Below, one piece after another: positions 54,396 through 63,733 of a DNA stretch of 64,000 nucleotides; within the stretch, counting starts at the first letter, position 1, and every line of letters begins with the position of its first letter. The translations under genes were made by a program, and so were the position numbers. Below the pieces are notes generated by a model that worked only from the letters and a program-made list of their open reading frames with translations, had not been told where the DNA came from and searched no databases. The stretch is from Agrobacterium rubi TR3 = NBRC 13261 (GTDB lineage Bacteria; Pseudomonadota; Alphaproteobacteria; Rhizobiales; Rhizobiaceae): contig NZ_BBJU01000004.1 in assembly GCF_000739935.1 (NCBI RefSeq), positions 62,001 through 126,000 on the forward strand. Reading direction: 5' to 3'.

Positions 54396-56201
54396 ATGGA
54401 ACAGGCAATGACGGATAAGGACAACACGGACAACAGCAACACCATGACGGGTGCGGAAATCGTTCTGCGCGCGCTGAAGGATAATGGCGTTAAGCATATC
54501 TTCGGCTATCCCGGTGGTGCGGTTCTTCCGATTTACGACGAGATTTTCCAGCAGGACGATATCCAGCACATTCTCGTTCGCCATGAACAGGGTGCAGGCC
54601 ACGCTGCCGAAGGTTATGCCCGCTCCACCGGCAAGGTCGGCGTCATGCTGGTCACCTCCGGTCCCGGTGCCACCAATGCCGTTACGCCGTTGCAGGACGC
54701 CTTGATGGACTCGATCCCGCTCGTCTGTATTTCAGGCCAGGTTCCAACCTCGCTGATCGGTTCCGATGCGTTTCAGGAATGCGACACGGTTGGCATCACG
54801 CGCCCTTGCACCAAGCACAACTGGCTGGTGAAGGACGTCAACGAGCTGGCGGGCGTCATCCATGAAGCGTTCCGCATTGCACAGACGGGTCGTCCCGGTC
54901 CTGTTGTCGTTGATGTTCCCAAGGACATTCAGTTTGCAACCGGCACCTACACGCCACCATCGGCTGCCATTCAGCAGAAGAGCTACAAGCCGAAGGTTCA
55001 GGGTGATCTGAACGCCATTCACGCTGCCATCGAACTGATGTCGAAGGCCAAGCGTCCCGTTCTTTATACAGGCGGCGGCGTCATCAACTCCGGTCCGGAA
55101 GCCACGCGTTTGCTGCGCGAATTGGTCGAGCTGACCGGTTTCCCGATCACCTCGACCTTGATGGGTCTGGGCTGTTATCCGGCATCGGGTGAGAAATGGC
55201 TGGGAATGCTGGGCATGCACGGTTCCTACGAAGCCAACATGGCCATGCATGATTGCGACGTGATGGTCTGTGTCGGCGCGCGTTTCGACGACCGTATTAC
55301 CGGGCGTCTGAATGCCTTTTCCCCGAATTCCAAGAAAATCCACATCGATATCGACCCGTCCTCCATCAACAAGAACGTTCGCGTCGATGTACCCATCGTT
55401 GGCGATGTCGGTCGTATTCTCGAAGACATGGTTCGCCTGTGGCGGGCTCTGCCGCAGCGTCCTGAGAAGGCGCAGACGCAGGATTGGCACGAGCAGATCG
55501 ACCGCTGGCGGGCACGCAAGTCCTTTGCCTACAAGAACTCCAAAGATGTCATCATGCCGCAATACGCTATTCAGCGTCTGTATGAGGCATCCAAGGGTCG
55601 CGAAACCTACATCACGACGGAAGTCGGACAGCACCAGATGTGGGCGGCGCAGTTCTTCGGTTTCGAGGAGCCGAACCGCTGGATGACATCGGGTGGTCTG
55701 GGCACCATGGGTTACGGTCTGCCTGCCGCTATCGGCGTTCAGGTTGCCCACCCGGAAGCGCTTGTTATCGATATCGCCGGTGATGCGTCGATCCAGATGT
55801 GCATTCAGGAAATGTCTTGCGCCATTCAATACAGCCTGCCGGTCAAGATCTTCATTCTGAACAACCAGTATATGGGCATGGTGCGCCAGTGGCAGCAGTT
55901 GCTGCATGGCAACCGCCTGTCCAACTCCTATACGGAAGCTATGCCTGATTTCGTCAAGCTGGCAGAAGCCTATGGCGGTGTTGGCATGTATTGCGATGAT
56001 CCGAAGGAATTGGATGGCAAGATCGCTGAGATGATTGCGGTCGACAAGCCTGTCATCTTCGATTGCCGCGTCGCCAATCTCGCCAATTGCTTCCCGATGA
56101 TCCCATCGGGCAAGGCCCATAACGAGATGCTGTTGCCGGATGAAGCAACCGACGAAGCCGTTGCAAATGCCATCGACGCCAAGGGTCGTCAGCTGGTCTG
56201 A
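54396..56201 (+). CDS. ilvI: Acetolactate synthase, large (catalytic) subunit
   Basis: 601 residues. Thiamine diphosphate enzyme for the first common step of valine, leucine and isoleucine synthesis. VRHEQGAGHAAEGYAR carries the catalytic Glu. FAD-binding middle domain. C-terminal TPP motif IDIAGDASIQMCIQE with NNQYMGMVRQWQ. ATG 54396 or ATG 54408 could be the start; the second has the better spacing. 19 bases after it begins the small subunit gene. Controlled by the attenuator upstream. Also named ilvB in some genomes. Confidence 0.95.
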   Translation: MEQAMTDKDNTDNSNTMTGAEIVLRALKDNGVKHIFGYPGGAVLPIYDEIFQQDDIQHILVRHEQGAGHAAEGYARSTGKVGVMLVTSGPGATNAVTPLQDALMDSIPLVCISGQVPTSLIGSDAFQECDTVGITRPCTKHNWLVKDVNELAGVIHEAFRIAQTGRPGPVVVDVPKDIQFATGTYTPPSAAIQQKSYKPKVQGDLNAIHAAIELMSKAKRPVLYTGGGVINSGPEATRLLRELVELTGFPITSTLMGLGCYPASGEKWLGMLGMHGSYEANMAMHDCDVMVCVGARFDDRITGRLNAFSPNSKKIHIDIDPSSINKNVRVDVPIVGDVGRILEDMVRLWRALPQRPEKAQTQDWHEQIDRWRARKSFAYKNSKDVIMPQYAIQRLYEASKGRETYITTEVGQHQMWAAQFFGFEEPNRWMTSGGLGTMGYGLPAAIGVQVAHPEALVIDIAGDASIQMCIQEMSCAIQYSLPVKIFILNNQYMGMVRQWQQLLHGNRLSNSYTEAMPDFVKLAEAYGGVGMYCDDPKELDGKIAEMIAVDKPVIFDCRVANLANCFPMIPSGKAHNEMLLPDEATDEAVANAIDAKGRQLV

Positions 56202-56220
56202 TCGGGAGAGGAACACGGAT

Positions 56221-56793
56221 ATGAACGCACACCTACAGCCTACCGGTTCGGCCTACTTCATTCAGAAGGAAACGGAAACGGTCGAAAACCACACGCTATC
56301 GGTCCTCGTTGCCAATGAGCCGGGCGTTCTCGCCCGCGTCATCGGTCTGTTTTCCGGTCGCGGTTACAATATTGAAAGCCTGACCGTTTCGGAAACGGAG
56401 CACGAATCGCATCTTTCGCGCATTACCATCGTCACGCGCGGTACGCCGGGCGTGCTGGAGCAGATCAAGGCGCAGCTGGAGCGCATCGTTCCGGTTCACC
56501 GCGTCGTGGACCTTACCGTGCGCGCCCGCCAGAACGGCCAGGATCGCCCGATCGAACGCGAAGTCGCGCTCATTAAGGTGGCCGGACGTGGCGAAGACCG
56601 CGCTGAAACTCTGCGTTTGGCAGATGCCTTCCATGCCAAGGTGGTGGATGCCACGCTGGAACATTTCATCTTCGAAATCACCGGCAAGTCCTCGAAGATC
56701 GACCAGTTCCTGACGATCATCAAGCCACTGGGCCTCATCGAAGTCTGCCGCACGGGTATCGCAGCGATGAACCGAGGTCCGCAGGGAATGTGA
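56221..56793 (+). CDS. ilvH: Acetolactate synthase, small (regulatory) subunit
   Basis: 190 residues from ATG 56221 (AGAGGAA upstream). An N-terminal ACT domain (HTLSVLVANEPGVLARVIGL and RGYNIESLTVS) binds valine for feedback inhibition. The C-terminal domain (EVALIKVAGRGEDRAE onward) activates IlvI. Ends with EVCRTGIAAMNRG. Cotranscribed with ilvI and closed by a strong terminator. Confidence 0.95.
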   Translation: MNAHLQPTGSAYFIQKETETVENHTLSVLVANEPGVLARVIGLFSGRGYNIESLTVSETEHESHLSRITIVTRGTPGVLEQIKAQLERIVPVHRVVDLTVRARQNGQDRPIEREVALIKVAGRGEDRAETLRLADAFHAKVVDATLEHFIFEITGKSSKIDQFLTIIKPLGLIEVCRTGIAAMNRGPQGM

Positions 56794-56819
56794 TTCCCCT
56801 CGACCGATTGAGTGTAAGC

Positions 56820-56845
56820 CCGCGGCTTTGGCCGCGGTTTTTTTT
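56820..56845 (+). terminator. Intrinsic terminator after ilvH
   Basis: Perfect 7-bp stem CCGCGGC/GCCGCGG with a TTTG loop followed by T8, 27 bases after the stop. Confidence 0.92.
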
Positions 56846-56941
56846 GTTGTACGGGCGGATGAAAGGTTTATTGCCGCTTCGCTCCTGATGTAGAACGGCA
56901 TCGAATTCCGACACCTCTATGCGCCTTCGAAGGTTCCTGTC

Positions 56942-57265
56942 ATGTCAAAGCGTCTCAGGCAATTAGACCAAGCGTTGTTCTCGCGAAGCTATCTTTTGAC
57001 CATTGGCCTTTTGATGTTTGTTGGTGCGAGCGTCGTTGGTTATGTTGCGTGGAATGACTCACTTCAACTTGAATGGTGGGGCGTGCTGGTGGTCGCCGCC
57101 ATCATTCTTGGGGGAGCCTTGCTCTTCGGTGTAGGCATATTTGGCAGCGATACCAGAATGGAGGGGTGGGCGAACGGTGCATCAACGCACGAAGCTTCGA
57201 TTATTCTCTTCGTCATCAGCTATCCGGTTTATTTGATCCTCAAACTGTTTCATCGCCCGCGCTGA
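56942..57265 (+). CDS. Small membrane protein of unknown function
   Basis: 107 residues with three hydrophobic segments: SYLLTIGLLMFVGASVVGYVA, GVLVVAAIILGGALLFGVGIF and ILFVISYPVYLILKLF (shortened). A basic N terminus MSKRLRQ and tail HRPR suggest the termini face the cytoplasm or flank it. I do not recognise a family. Stands alone; convergent with the aldo/keto reductase. Confidence 0.6.
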   Translation: MSKRLRQLDQALFSRSYLLTIGLLMFVGASVVGYVAWNDSLQLEWWGVLVVAAIILGGALLFGVGIFGSDTRMEGWANGASTHEASIILFVISYPVYLILKLFHRPR

Positions 57266-57339
57266 ATCTAAAAGCGCGAGCGGTGACGCAGTCGGGGTTG
57301 TGATTTTGAATCCGTAAAGTCGGATAACCTCTTTAAACG

Positions 57340-58185
57340 TCACAACATTTGCAGCGATACCTTCTTCTGCGGCGGCGGAAACTCTGTGTCGAGTGCTCCC
57401 CAATCCTCATCGCTGATTTCAAGCTCCGTTGCGCCGCGGTTTTCAGTCACCCGCTCGGGATTGGAGGATTTCGGGATGGGCATGACGCCTTCGCGTTCGA
57501 GCAGGAAGGCGAGGGCGACTTGGGCGGGGGTGGCCTGGTGTGCCTTTGCGACGCGAATGAGTTCGTGGTTGGAAATGAGGGGGCCTTGCTGGAAGGGGGA
57601 GTAGGCCATGATGGGAACGCCATGGTTCTGGCACCAAGGCAGAAGATCAAATTCAGGCCCTCGCCGGGCGAGGTTGTAGAGGATTTGATTGGCCGCACAG
57701 TTTTGGCCATTGGGCACTGAGAATAGTTCTTCCATATCGTCGGTGTCGAAATTGGAAACGCCCCAATTCTTGATTTTTCCGTCAGCCTTCAGCTTTTCAA
57801 ACGCGTGGACGGTTTCTTCCAAAGGGTGTGAGCCGCGCCAGTGCAACAAGTAGAGGTCAAGACGGTCGGTCCCCAAACGTTTGAGGCTGCGTTCACAGGC
57901 TTCGATGGTGCCTTTGGCGCTTGCGTTTTGGGGATAGACCTTGCTGACGAGAAAGACCTGATCGCGGGTCTCGGCGATTGCCTTGCCGACGACGTCTTCC
58001 GATTTTCCATCCGCGTACATTTCGGCCGTATCGACCACCGTCATGCCAAGCTCAATAGCTTTGCGGATGCTGGCGATCTCGGTGGCTTCCGTGGAAGGAC
58101 TATCGCCCATGTTCCAGGTGCCGATCCCCAGGGCGGGTATGCTGATGCCAGAGGGCAGGGTGACGGTTGGAAGTTCATCGAACAT
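57340..58185 (-). CDS. Aldo/keto reductase
   Basis: 281-residue NADPH-dependent TIM-barrel reductase with the full catalytic tetrad D52, Y57, K82 and H115 (VVDTAEMYADG, FLVSKVYPQN, LYLLHWRGSH). C-terminal cofactor region MPIPKSSNPERVTENRGA. Substrate unknown. The family reduces aldehydes and ketones in detoxification and sugar metabolism. Stands alone. Confidence 0.92.
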   Translation of the reverse strand: MFDELPTVTLPSGISIPALGIGTWNMGDSPSTEATEIASIRKAIELGMTVVDTAEMYADGKSEDVVGKAIAETRDQVFLVSKVYPQNASAKGTIEACERSLKRLGTDRLDLYLLHWRGSHPLEETVHAFEKLKADGKIKNWGVSNFDTDDMEELFSVPNGQNCAANQILYNLARRGPEFDLLPWCQNHGVPIMAYSPFQQGPLISNHELIRVAKAHQATPAQVALAFLLEREGVMPIPKSSNPERVTENRGATELEISDEDWGALDTEFPPPQKKVSLQML

Positions 58186-58295
58186 GTGAGCGCTCCGGTT
58201 TTAGCCTGTGAAGTACAGTCTAACCAACTGAGCGGGCTGGTCGATCCATCAAAACTTACGGGTTATCCGATCCGATTCCGCCGCGCTGAAACGGC

Positions 58296-58324
58296 ATAAA
58301 AAAACCCCGGATCACTCCGGGGTT
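58296..58324 (-). terminator. Intrinsic terminator of the chemoreceptor gene
   Basis: AACCCCGG/CCGGGGTT stem (58303-58310 with 58317-58324). On the minus strand it is followed by a long T-run, 19 bases past the stop. Confidence 0.9.
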
Positions 58325-58342
58325 CTGTGGGTGTTTGGGAGA

Positions 58343-60286
58343 TCAGAATTCTTCCCAGGAGGCGTTGGCTGTCGCTGCGGCTGCGCCGCCGCCACTGAAG
58401 GCTCCGGCCACCTTGCGGATCAACTGGCGTGTCGGCGAGGGCGCTGGTGCCGATGCGGCAGATGCGAGTTGCGGCCGCGTGGAAGCACCGTCGCCGAGGT
58501 TGAACTGCGTGATCAGATGGTTCAGGGCCGCAGCTTCCTTGGCAAGGCTGTGGCTTGCCGCTGTCGACTGCTCGACCATGGCGGCATTTTGCTGGGTGCC
58601 CTGGTCCATCGTGTTGACGGCGGAGTTGATTTCCTGAATGCCGACCGACTGTTCGCGGGCGGATTCGACGATCGCGTTGACGTGCTGGTTGATGTGCTGC
58701 ACTTCGGACACGATTTCTTCCAGTGCCTTGCCCGTATTGCCCACGAGCTGGACGCCCGATCTGACCTGTTCGCCAGAGGTGGAGATCAGCGTTTTGATCT
58801 CCTTGGCGGCCTTGGCAGAGCGTTGAGCAAGCTCACGTACTTCCTGTGCGACAACGGCAAAGCCTTTACCGGCTTCACCGGCACGGGCAGCTTCGACGCC
58901 TGCATTCAGGGCCAGAAGGTTGGTCTGGAAGGCGATTTCGTCGATGACGCCGATGATGTTCGAAATCTCGCTGGAGGACTTCTCGATCTGTTGCATGGCG
59001 ATGACGGCGTCGCGAACGACTTGGCCGGAATGTTCGGCGCTGAGCCGTGTCTTGGTGACAAGACCGCCGACTTCTTCGGCACGCTTGGCACTATCGCGAA
59101 CGGTGGTCGAAATCTGCTCGAGCGCTGCGGCTGTTTCTTCGACAGATGCGGCCTGCTGCTCGGTGCGCTTGGACAGATCGTCGGCAGCGGCACGGATTTC
59201 ATTGGCGCCAGCGTCGATCCCACGGGCATTCTTGCCAACGGAGACCAGTGCTTCGTTCAGCTTGCCAACCGAGTTGTTGAAGTCGCTTCTGAGCCTGTCG
59301 AGATGCGCGACGAATGGCTTGTTGATGCGGTGCGCGACATTGCCGTCGGAAAGCTGTCCAAGGCCCTGTGCCAGTTCATCGACTGCGAACTGGATGTCGG
59401 CAGCTTCCTGGGCTTTTTGAGCTTCACGCTCCTGACGCTCTTTTTCGGTCATCGAGCGATTGGCATCAGCTTCGCGTTCCATCTGGATTTTGGCGATGGC
59501 ATTTTCCTTGAAGACCTGAACGGTTTCAGCCATCTGGCCAATCTCGTCCTTGCGGCCGACACCGGGAACGTCCAAGTTGGTCTCGCCGCTGGCCAGACGT
59601 TTCATGGCAGTCGTCATGGCGAGGAGCGGCTTGGCAATGCCGGAGCCGATCAGCAGGCCAGCGACAAGAGCGATGATGACCGCGCCGGCAAGGCTGCCCC
59701 AGATCATTGTGATGGAAGACGAGATTGCAGCTTCGTTGGCAGCATTGCGCTTTACCAGAAGTGCGTTTTCGTCACCCTGGAAGTCTTTGATCAGGCCGCG
59801 GAGGCCATCGAAATAGCTCTTGCCTTGGGATGCGTCGAGTTTCTGGTTCATGTCGGCGAGCGATGTGGTGTCGGCCAGCGTTCCGCGTGCCTTGATCTGC
59901 GGCTCGGAGAAATTCTTCTGCCAGTCGCCAATCGCCGTTTCGATTTTGCCCAGACGGCCAACCTGAGTGGGGTTGTCGCTGACCAGAGCTTTCAGATCGT
60001 TGATCTTCTTGTAGATATCCTGCTCACCCTGACGATAGGGAGCGAGAAACTCTTGTTTGCCGGTAATGATGAAACCGCGCATACCGGTCTCCATGTCGAC
60101 GGCGGATGCGGTAATGCTATCCGACGCCCGAAGCACCTGATTGGTGTGGTCCACCCAACCGTTGCTTTGGATCATGGAGGAAATGCTGGTCAATGCGATT
60201 GCGCCAATCGCGATGGCAAGCAAAACAGGCGCTGACGTGCCAGATACGACTTTCGACTTTGTGGAAAGGTTCTTGAACGAGAACAT
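58343..60286 (-). CDS. Methyl-accepting chemotaxis protein with CHASE3-like sensor
   Basis: 647 residues. Membrane helix about 16-36, a helical periplasmic CHASE3-type domain ([18 protein letters not shown], then [13 protein letters not shown]), second membrane helix about 190-215, HAMP, and a methyl-accepting signalling domain with the hairpin tip [22 protein letters not shown] (shortened) near residue 450. The last residues, SWEEF, form a CheR/CheB docking pentapeptide. Signals through CheA and CheW. Ligand unknown. Followed by its own terminator. Confidence 0.93.
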   Translation of the reverse strand: MFSFKNLSTKSKVVSGTSAPVLLAIAIGAIALTSISSMIQSNGWVDHTNQVLRASDSITASAVDMETGMRGFIITGKQEFLAPYRQGEQDIYKKINDLKALVSDNPTQVGRLGKIETAIGDWQKNFSEPQIKARGTLADTTSLADMNQKLDASQGKSYFDGLRGLIKDFQGDENALLVKRNAANEAAISSSITMIWGSLAGAVIIALVAGLLIGSGIAKPLLAMTTAMKRLASGETNLDVPGVGRKDEIGQMAETVQVFKENAIAKIQMEREADANRSMTEKERQEREAQKAQEAADIQFAVDELAQGLGQLSDGNVAHRINKPFVAHLDRLRSDFNNSVGKLNEALVSVGKNARGIDAGANEIRAAADDLSKRTEQQAASVEETAAALEQISTTVRDSAKRAEEVGGLVTKTRLSAEHSGQVVRDAVIAMQQIEKSSSEISNIIGVIDEIAFQTNLLALNAGVEAARAGEAGKGFAVVAQEVRELAQRSAKAAKEIKTLISTSGEQVRSGVQLVGNTGKALEEIVSEVQHINQHVNAIVESAREQSVGIQEINSAVNTMDQGTQQNAAMVEQSTAASHSLAKEAAALNHLITQFNLGDGASTRPQLASAASAPAPSPTRQLIRKVAGAFSGGGAAAATANASWEEF

Positions 60287-60655
60287 TTTCCCACCCCCTT
60301 ATAACGTTGCGAAAATATTGATGAGCATGGCTTTGCTCCGAACAACTTGGCTATTGTTTTTCTCGCGATTCTATCGAGGAAAGCAGTCGTGTCGTTCTGG
60401 GTCGTGTCATGATAGGGCAGAAAATTTATTTCAAATTCCGGCCTACAAAATGGAACAATATTGAAAACGTATTTATTGTTGGTTAAAATTAGTATCTGAC
60501 GTTACGGTATGTAAGTCATTGCAAATAAACCATTAATTGCATTTCTCGGATTGCTTATAGTTTTTTCAGTTTTTGCGCGATTTTCTTCTGCTTGGTGAAT
60601 TTCATAGTCTTTTTTTTCAGTTGCGCATTACGCTCGAATCCTGCGAAGAGAACTG
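60287..60655. other. AT-rich intergenic region between the chemoreceptor and helicase genes
   Basis: About 370 bases between divergent starts, clearly more AT-rich than its neighbours (about 60420-60620). No gene, tRNA or terminator found. It must hold both promoters, but I see no unambiguous pair of boxes. Confidence 0.5.
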
Positions 60656-61783
60656 ATGCAATTTTCTCCGCAACAGGATGAAGCCTTAAAGGCTGTTTCG
60701 CGCTGGCTGAAGGAAGGCCGTACACCGGTTTTCCGGTTGTTTGGCTATGCCGGCACGGGCAAGACGACGCTTGCCAAGCATTTTGCCGAGAATGTGGATG
60801 GGGAAGTTTTGTTTGCCGCCTTTACCGGCAAGGCGGCTCAGGTTCTGCGCTCACGCGGCGCCACGAATGCCCGTACGATCCATTCGCTGATCTACCGCCC
60901 GCGTGGCGAGGAGGCGGTGGAGAATGAGGAAACCGGCAAGACATCCATCGCGCCGATGTTTTCTATCAACCGCCAGAGCCCGCTCGCCAAGGCCGCGCTG
61001 ATCATCATCGATGAATGTTCGATGGTGGACGAGGCGCTGGGCAGGGATCTGATGAGTTTCAGTACCCCCATTCTGGTGCTGGGCGATCCGGGTCAGTTGC
61101 CACCCGTCTCCGGTGGCGGTTTCTTCACCGATCAGGAGCCCGATTTTCTGCTGTCAGAAATTCACCGTCAGGCGAAGGACAATCCGATCATCCAGCTTGC
61201 CATGGATGTGCGCGAAGGTAAGGAAATCATGCGCGGGGATTATGGTGCCGCGCAGGTCATCTCCAAGAATGAGGTGACGCAAGGGCTGGTGCTCGATGCG
61301 GATCAGGTTCTGGTCGGCACCAACCGCACTCGCCGCCGCTATAATCAGCGCCTGCGCGAGCTGAAGGGTTTTAGTGCCGATTACCCGCAGTCCGGTGACA
61401 AGCTCGTTTGCCTTCGCAACGACCCCGCCAAGGGCCTGCTCAATGGCTCTTTATGGCAGGTGATGAGTTCGTCGCGCGAAACGGTCAAGCCGGGCATCAA
61501 CCTGATGATCCGACCCGAGGACGACGATATGGATCGTGGTGCCTCCAAGATCAAGCTGCTGAAGGCGGCCTTTGAGGAAACAGACACCGAGATACCCTGG
61601 ACGACGCGTAAGCGTTATGACGAGTTCGATTACGGTTATGCGTTGACCGTGCACAAGGCGCAGGGTTCGCAGTGGAACAATGTCGTGTTGTTCGATGAAA
61701 GCTTTGCCTTTCGCGATTCACGCGAACGTTGGCTGTACACGGCCATTACCCGTGCGGCCGAGACACTGACGATCGTTCGATGA
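60656..61783 (+). CDS. RecD-like ATP-dependent DNA helicase
   Basis: 375-residue SF1B helicase. FSPQQDEALKAVSRWLKEG precedes Walker A GYAGTGKTT (30-38). Walker B is LIIIDECSMVDEAL, then VLGDPGQLPPVSGGG, and the C-terminal motif YGYALTVHKAQGSQWNNVVLF with YTAITRAAETLTI. It is much smaller than RecD2 (about 700 residues) and lacks an N-terminal extension, so it is a minimal helicase of the kind often next to no partner in rhizobia. DNA repair role inferred. Confidence 0.88.
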   Translation: MQFSPQQDEALKAVSRWLKEGRTPVFRLFGYAGTGKTTLAKHFAENVDGEVLFAAFTGKAAQVLRSRGATNARTIHSLIYRPRGEEAVENEETGKTSIAPMFSINRQSPLAKAALIIIDECSMVDEALGRDLMSFSTPILVLGDPGQLPPVSGGGFFTDQEPDFLLSEIHRQAKDNPIIQLAMDVREGKEIMRGDYGAAQVISKNEVTQGLVLDADQVLVGTNRTRRRYNQRLRELKGFSADYPQSGDKLVCLRNDPAKGLLNGSLWQVMSSSRETVKPGINLMIRPEDDDMDRGASKIKLLKAAFEETDTEIPWTTRKRYDEFDYGYALTVHKAQGSQWNNVVLFDESFAFRDSRERWLYTAITRAAETLTIVR

Positions 61784-61791
61784 AAACAGAA

Positions 61792-61826
61792 ACGCCCGAC
61801 ATCATCTTGCGATGGCTATCGGGCGT
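61792..61826. terminator. Hairpin between convergent helicase and regulator genes
   Basis: ACGCCCGA (61792-61799) pairs with TCGGGCGT (61819-61826). There is no clear T-run on either strand, so its strength is uncertain. Confidence 0.5.
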
Positions 61827-61859
61827 CCTGTCTTGGGAGATCGTTTCTGGTGGTCCGAC

Positions 61860-62750
61860 TTATGATCGGGCAGGCTGTTGTGCATGATTGGTGATCACGC
61901 CCAGCATGAAGCCTTTGGCAACCGCCTGAAAGCGGTTGTTGGCGCTAAGTTTGTCCATGATGCCTGTTTCGAGCTTCTGGAGTTCGTTGGCGGACACATC
62001 CAGCATGCGAGCGAGCCTGATGGGCGCATAGCCTTCAGCCATAAGCTCCAGGCATTGTTGCTCCAACTCATCCAGTTGAACGTCTTCCTGCTCGATCTGT
62101 TCACACGTGCTGTCACTGGTATCGGCAGCCGCGGTGTCGGTCAGCAGGACGTCGCTGATCTGCTGGATCTGGCGACGAACCGTCGAGATTTCCGAGGCAA
62201 GCTCTGCCTTGCGGGCAGCAAGGACTTCCTGGAAGATCGTGTCGGCAGCTTCCTGGCTGGGTGCATCGGCCAGTTTCTGCATGATCTCCTGAATGGATGC
62301 GACAGGAATGCCAATTTCACGACAGAAGTTGATGACGGCCATGCGGTGCACGTCGCGGTGCGAATAGATTCGCATCAAACCGGCGCGGCGTGATGAAATG
62401 ATCGCTTTTTCTTCGTAAAAGTGCAACGTGCGATGTGTGACGCCAAACATGTTGGCCATATCTGCAATTGCGACCGGCTCTGGTGGCATGGGAGATGGCA
62501 AGGCGACTTCGGGAAGAAATCCCTTGCAAACAGTCTGCGAAGCAGCCCACGTCGTGGACTTTTTCGGCTCTTCCGCATCATGCATAGGTCTTGCTCTCCA
62601 TCGCGCTTCTGTTCGCGCTCTTCCGGGAATAGACCTTCTGGAGGGTAACTCCTCTCGCAGCAGGTCTTCAAGCCCTGCCTCAGATGATGTGATATCGAAA
62701 TTTGAGTGCGTATTTAGAAGTGTCTCTGAAAAGAAATAGTCGTTCGCCAT
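61860..62750 (-). CDS. MerR-type regulator fused to a C-terminal LuxR-type HTH
   Basis: 296 residues from ATG 62750; longer in-frame starts add non-conserved sequence. Residues 1-91 look disordered. 92-160 is a MerR winged helix (IADMANMFGVTHRTLHFYEE, then MRIYSHRDVHRMAVINFCRE). 165-205 is helical and should dimerise. 226-286 reads LDELEQQCLELMAEG, then PIRLARMLDVSANELQ and NNRFQAVAKGFMLGVI, matching LuxR/GerE HTH with its three most conserved residues E230, L234 and G240 in correct spacing. Two DNA-binding domains in one chain is unusual. Target genes unknown. Confidence 0.8.
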   Translation of the reverse strand: MANDYFFSETLLNTHSNFDITSSEAGLEDLLREELPSRRSIPGRARTEARWRARPMHDAEEPKKSTTWAASQTVCKGFLPEVALPSPMPPEPVAIADMANMFGVTHRTLHFYEEKAIISSRRAGLMRIYSHRDVHRMAVINFCREIGIPVASIQEIMQKLADAPSQEAADTIFQEVLAARKAELASEISTVRRQIQQISDVLLTDTAAADTSDSTCEQIEQEDVQLDELEQQCLELMAEGYAPIRLARMLDVSANELQKLETGIMDKLSANNRFQAVAKGFMLGVITNHAQQPARS

Positions 62751-62899
62751 AATGAAACCCCAGACCCCAATGGTGCGAGAAACACCCATGTGAGAATTAG
62801 GTTCCACAGATTTTAAAATATTTTTTGCACGTCGCTTGCGGGCGGCGTGATAGTAAAACAAACAGAGATGTTTTCAGTCCAACGCAAGCGGTCTTCATC
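62751..62899. other. Shared promoter region of the MerR-LuxR regulator and pdxJ
   Basis: 149 bases between the divergent starts. AT-rich around 62810-62830 (TTTTAAAATATTTTTTG). The site is placed for autoregulation by the divergent regulator, but I could not define an operator. Confidence 0.4.
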
Positions 62900-63655
62900 A
62901 TGCCAACCACACTCTCCGTCAACGTCAACGCCATCGCCATGCTCCGCAATCGGCGTGATCTGCCATGGCCCGATCTCGCGCATTTTGGCCGTATCGCGCT
63001 GGCCTCCGGGGCGAGCGGTCTGACCGTCCATCCACGTCCGGATCAACGCCATGTCCGCTTTTCCGACCTGCCGGTTTTGCGTGCTCTCATCGATGACGAG
63101 TTTCCGGATGCCGAGTTCAACATCGAGGGTTATCCGTCCGAGGACTTTCTGCTTTTGTGTGAGGAAACTCAGCCGGAACAGGTGACGCTTGTACCGGATG
63201 ATCCATCCCAGGCGACGTCCGATCATGGCTGGGATTTTCGCAAGCATGAGACGTTCTTGAAGGAAACCGTTGCACGTCTGACGACGGCTGGCATGCGGGT
63301 GTCGCTGTTTGCCGATGGTGATGGCGACAGGGAGGCGATGCAACTTGCTGCCGATACCCGTGCAGCCCGCATCGAGCTTTACACCGGCCCCTATGGTGGC
63401 TGTTACGATAGTTCTGAAAAAGCAGAGGCGTGGATCGAAAAGCTCGGTGTCACGGCAGATCATGCCAAGGCGCTTGGGCTCGATGTGAATGCGGGGCACG
63501 ATCTGACGGTTGCCAATCTTCCGGCGCTCATCAAGCGCATTCCGTATCTGGCGGAAGTATCCATCGGTCATGCCCTGACGGCGGATGCGCTCGAATATGG
63601 AATGGCCGAAACGGTACGGCGTTTTTGTCGCGCCTGCGGTCAGCCTATTTCATAA
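62900..63655 (+). CDS. pdxJ: Pyridoxine 5'-phosphate synthase
   Basis: 251 residues from ATG 62900. Last enzyme of DXP-dependent vitamin B6 synthesis, joining deoxyxylulose phosphate and aminoacetone phosphate. TIM barrel with [15 protein letters not shown] at the N terminus, [12 protein letters not shown] (the phosphate loop, HLREDRRH in enterobacteria), [18 protein letters not shown] and [15 protein letters not shown]. Divergent from the MerR-LuxR regulator. Confidence 0.92.
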   Translation: MPTTLSVNVNAIAMLRNRRDLPWPDLAHFGRIALASGASGLTVHPRPDQRHVRFSDLPVLRALIDDEFPDAEFNIEGYPSEDFLLLCEETQPEQVTLVPDDPSQATSDHGWDFRKHETFLKETVARLTTAGMRVSLFADGDGDREAMQLAADTRAARIELYTGPYGGCYDSSEKAEAWIEKLGVTADHAKALGLDVNAGHDLTVANLPALIKRIPYLAEVSIGHALTADALEYGMAETVRRFCRACGQPIS

Positions 63656-63685
63656 CTACCGTCGATTTTTGCATTTATATTGTCA

Positions 63686-63713
63686 GCCGCGCAGCAATTG
63701 CGCGGCATATTTA
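63686..63713 (+). terminator. Putative intrinsic terminator after pdxJ
   Basis: Perfect 7-bp stem GCCGCGC/GCGCGGC with a 7-nt loop, followed by a T-rich but interrupted tail (ATATTTATTTT), 30 bases past the stop. Confidence 0.6.
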
Positions 63714-63733
63714 TTTTGAGAAGGGCATATTTC

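Noticed and set aside
58331-60235. 634-codon open frame opposite the chemoreceptor gene
   Set aside because: Antisense shadow. Low-complexity Gly/Leu/Asp text and no recognised domain.
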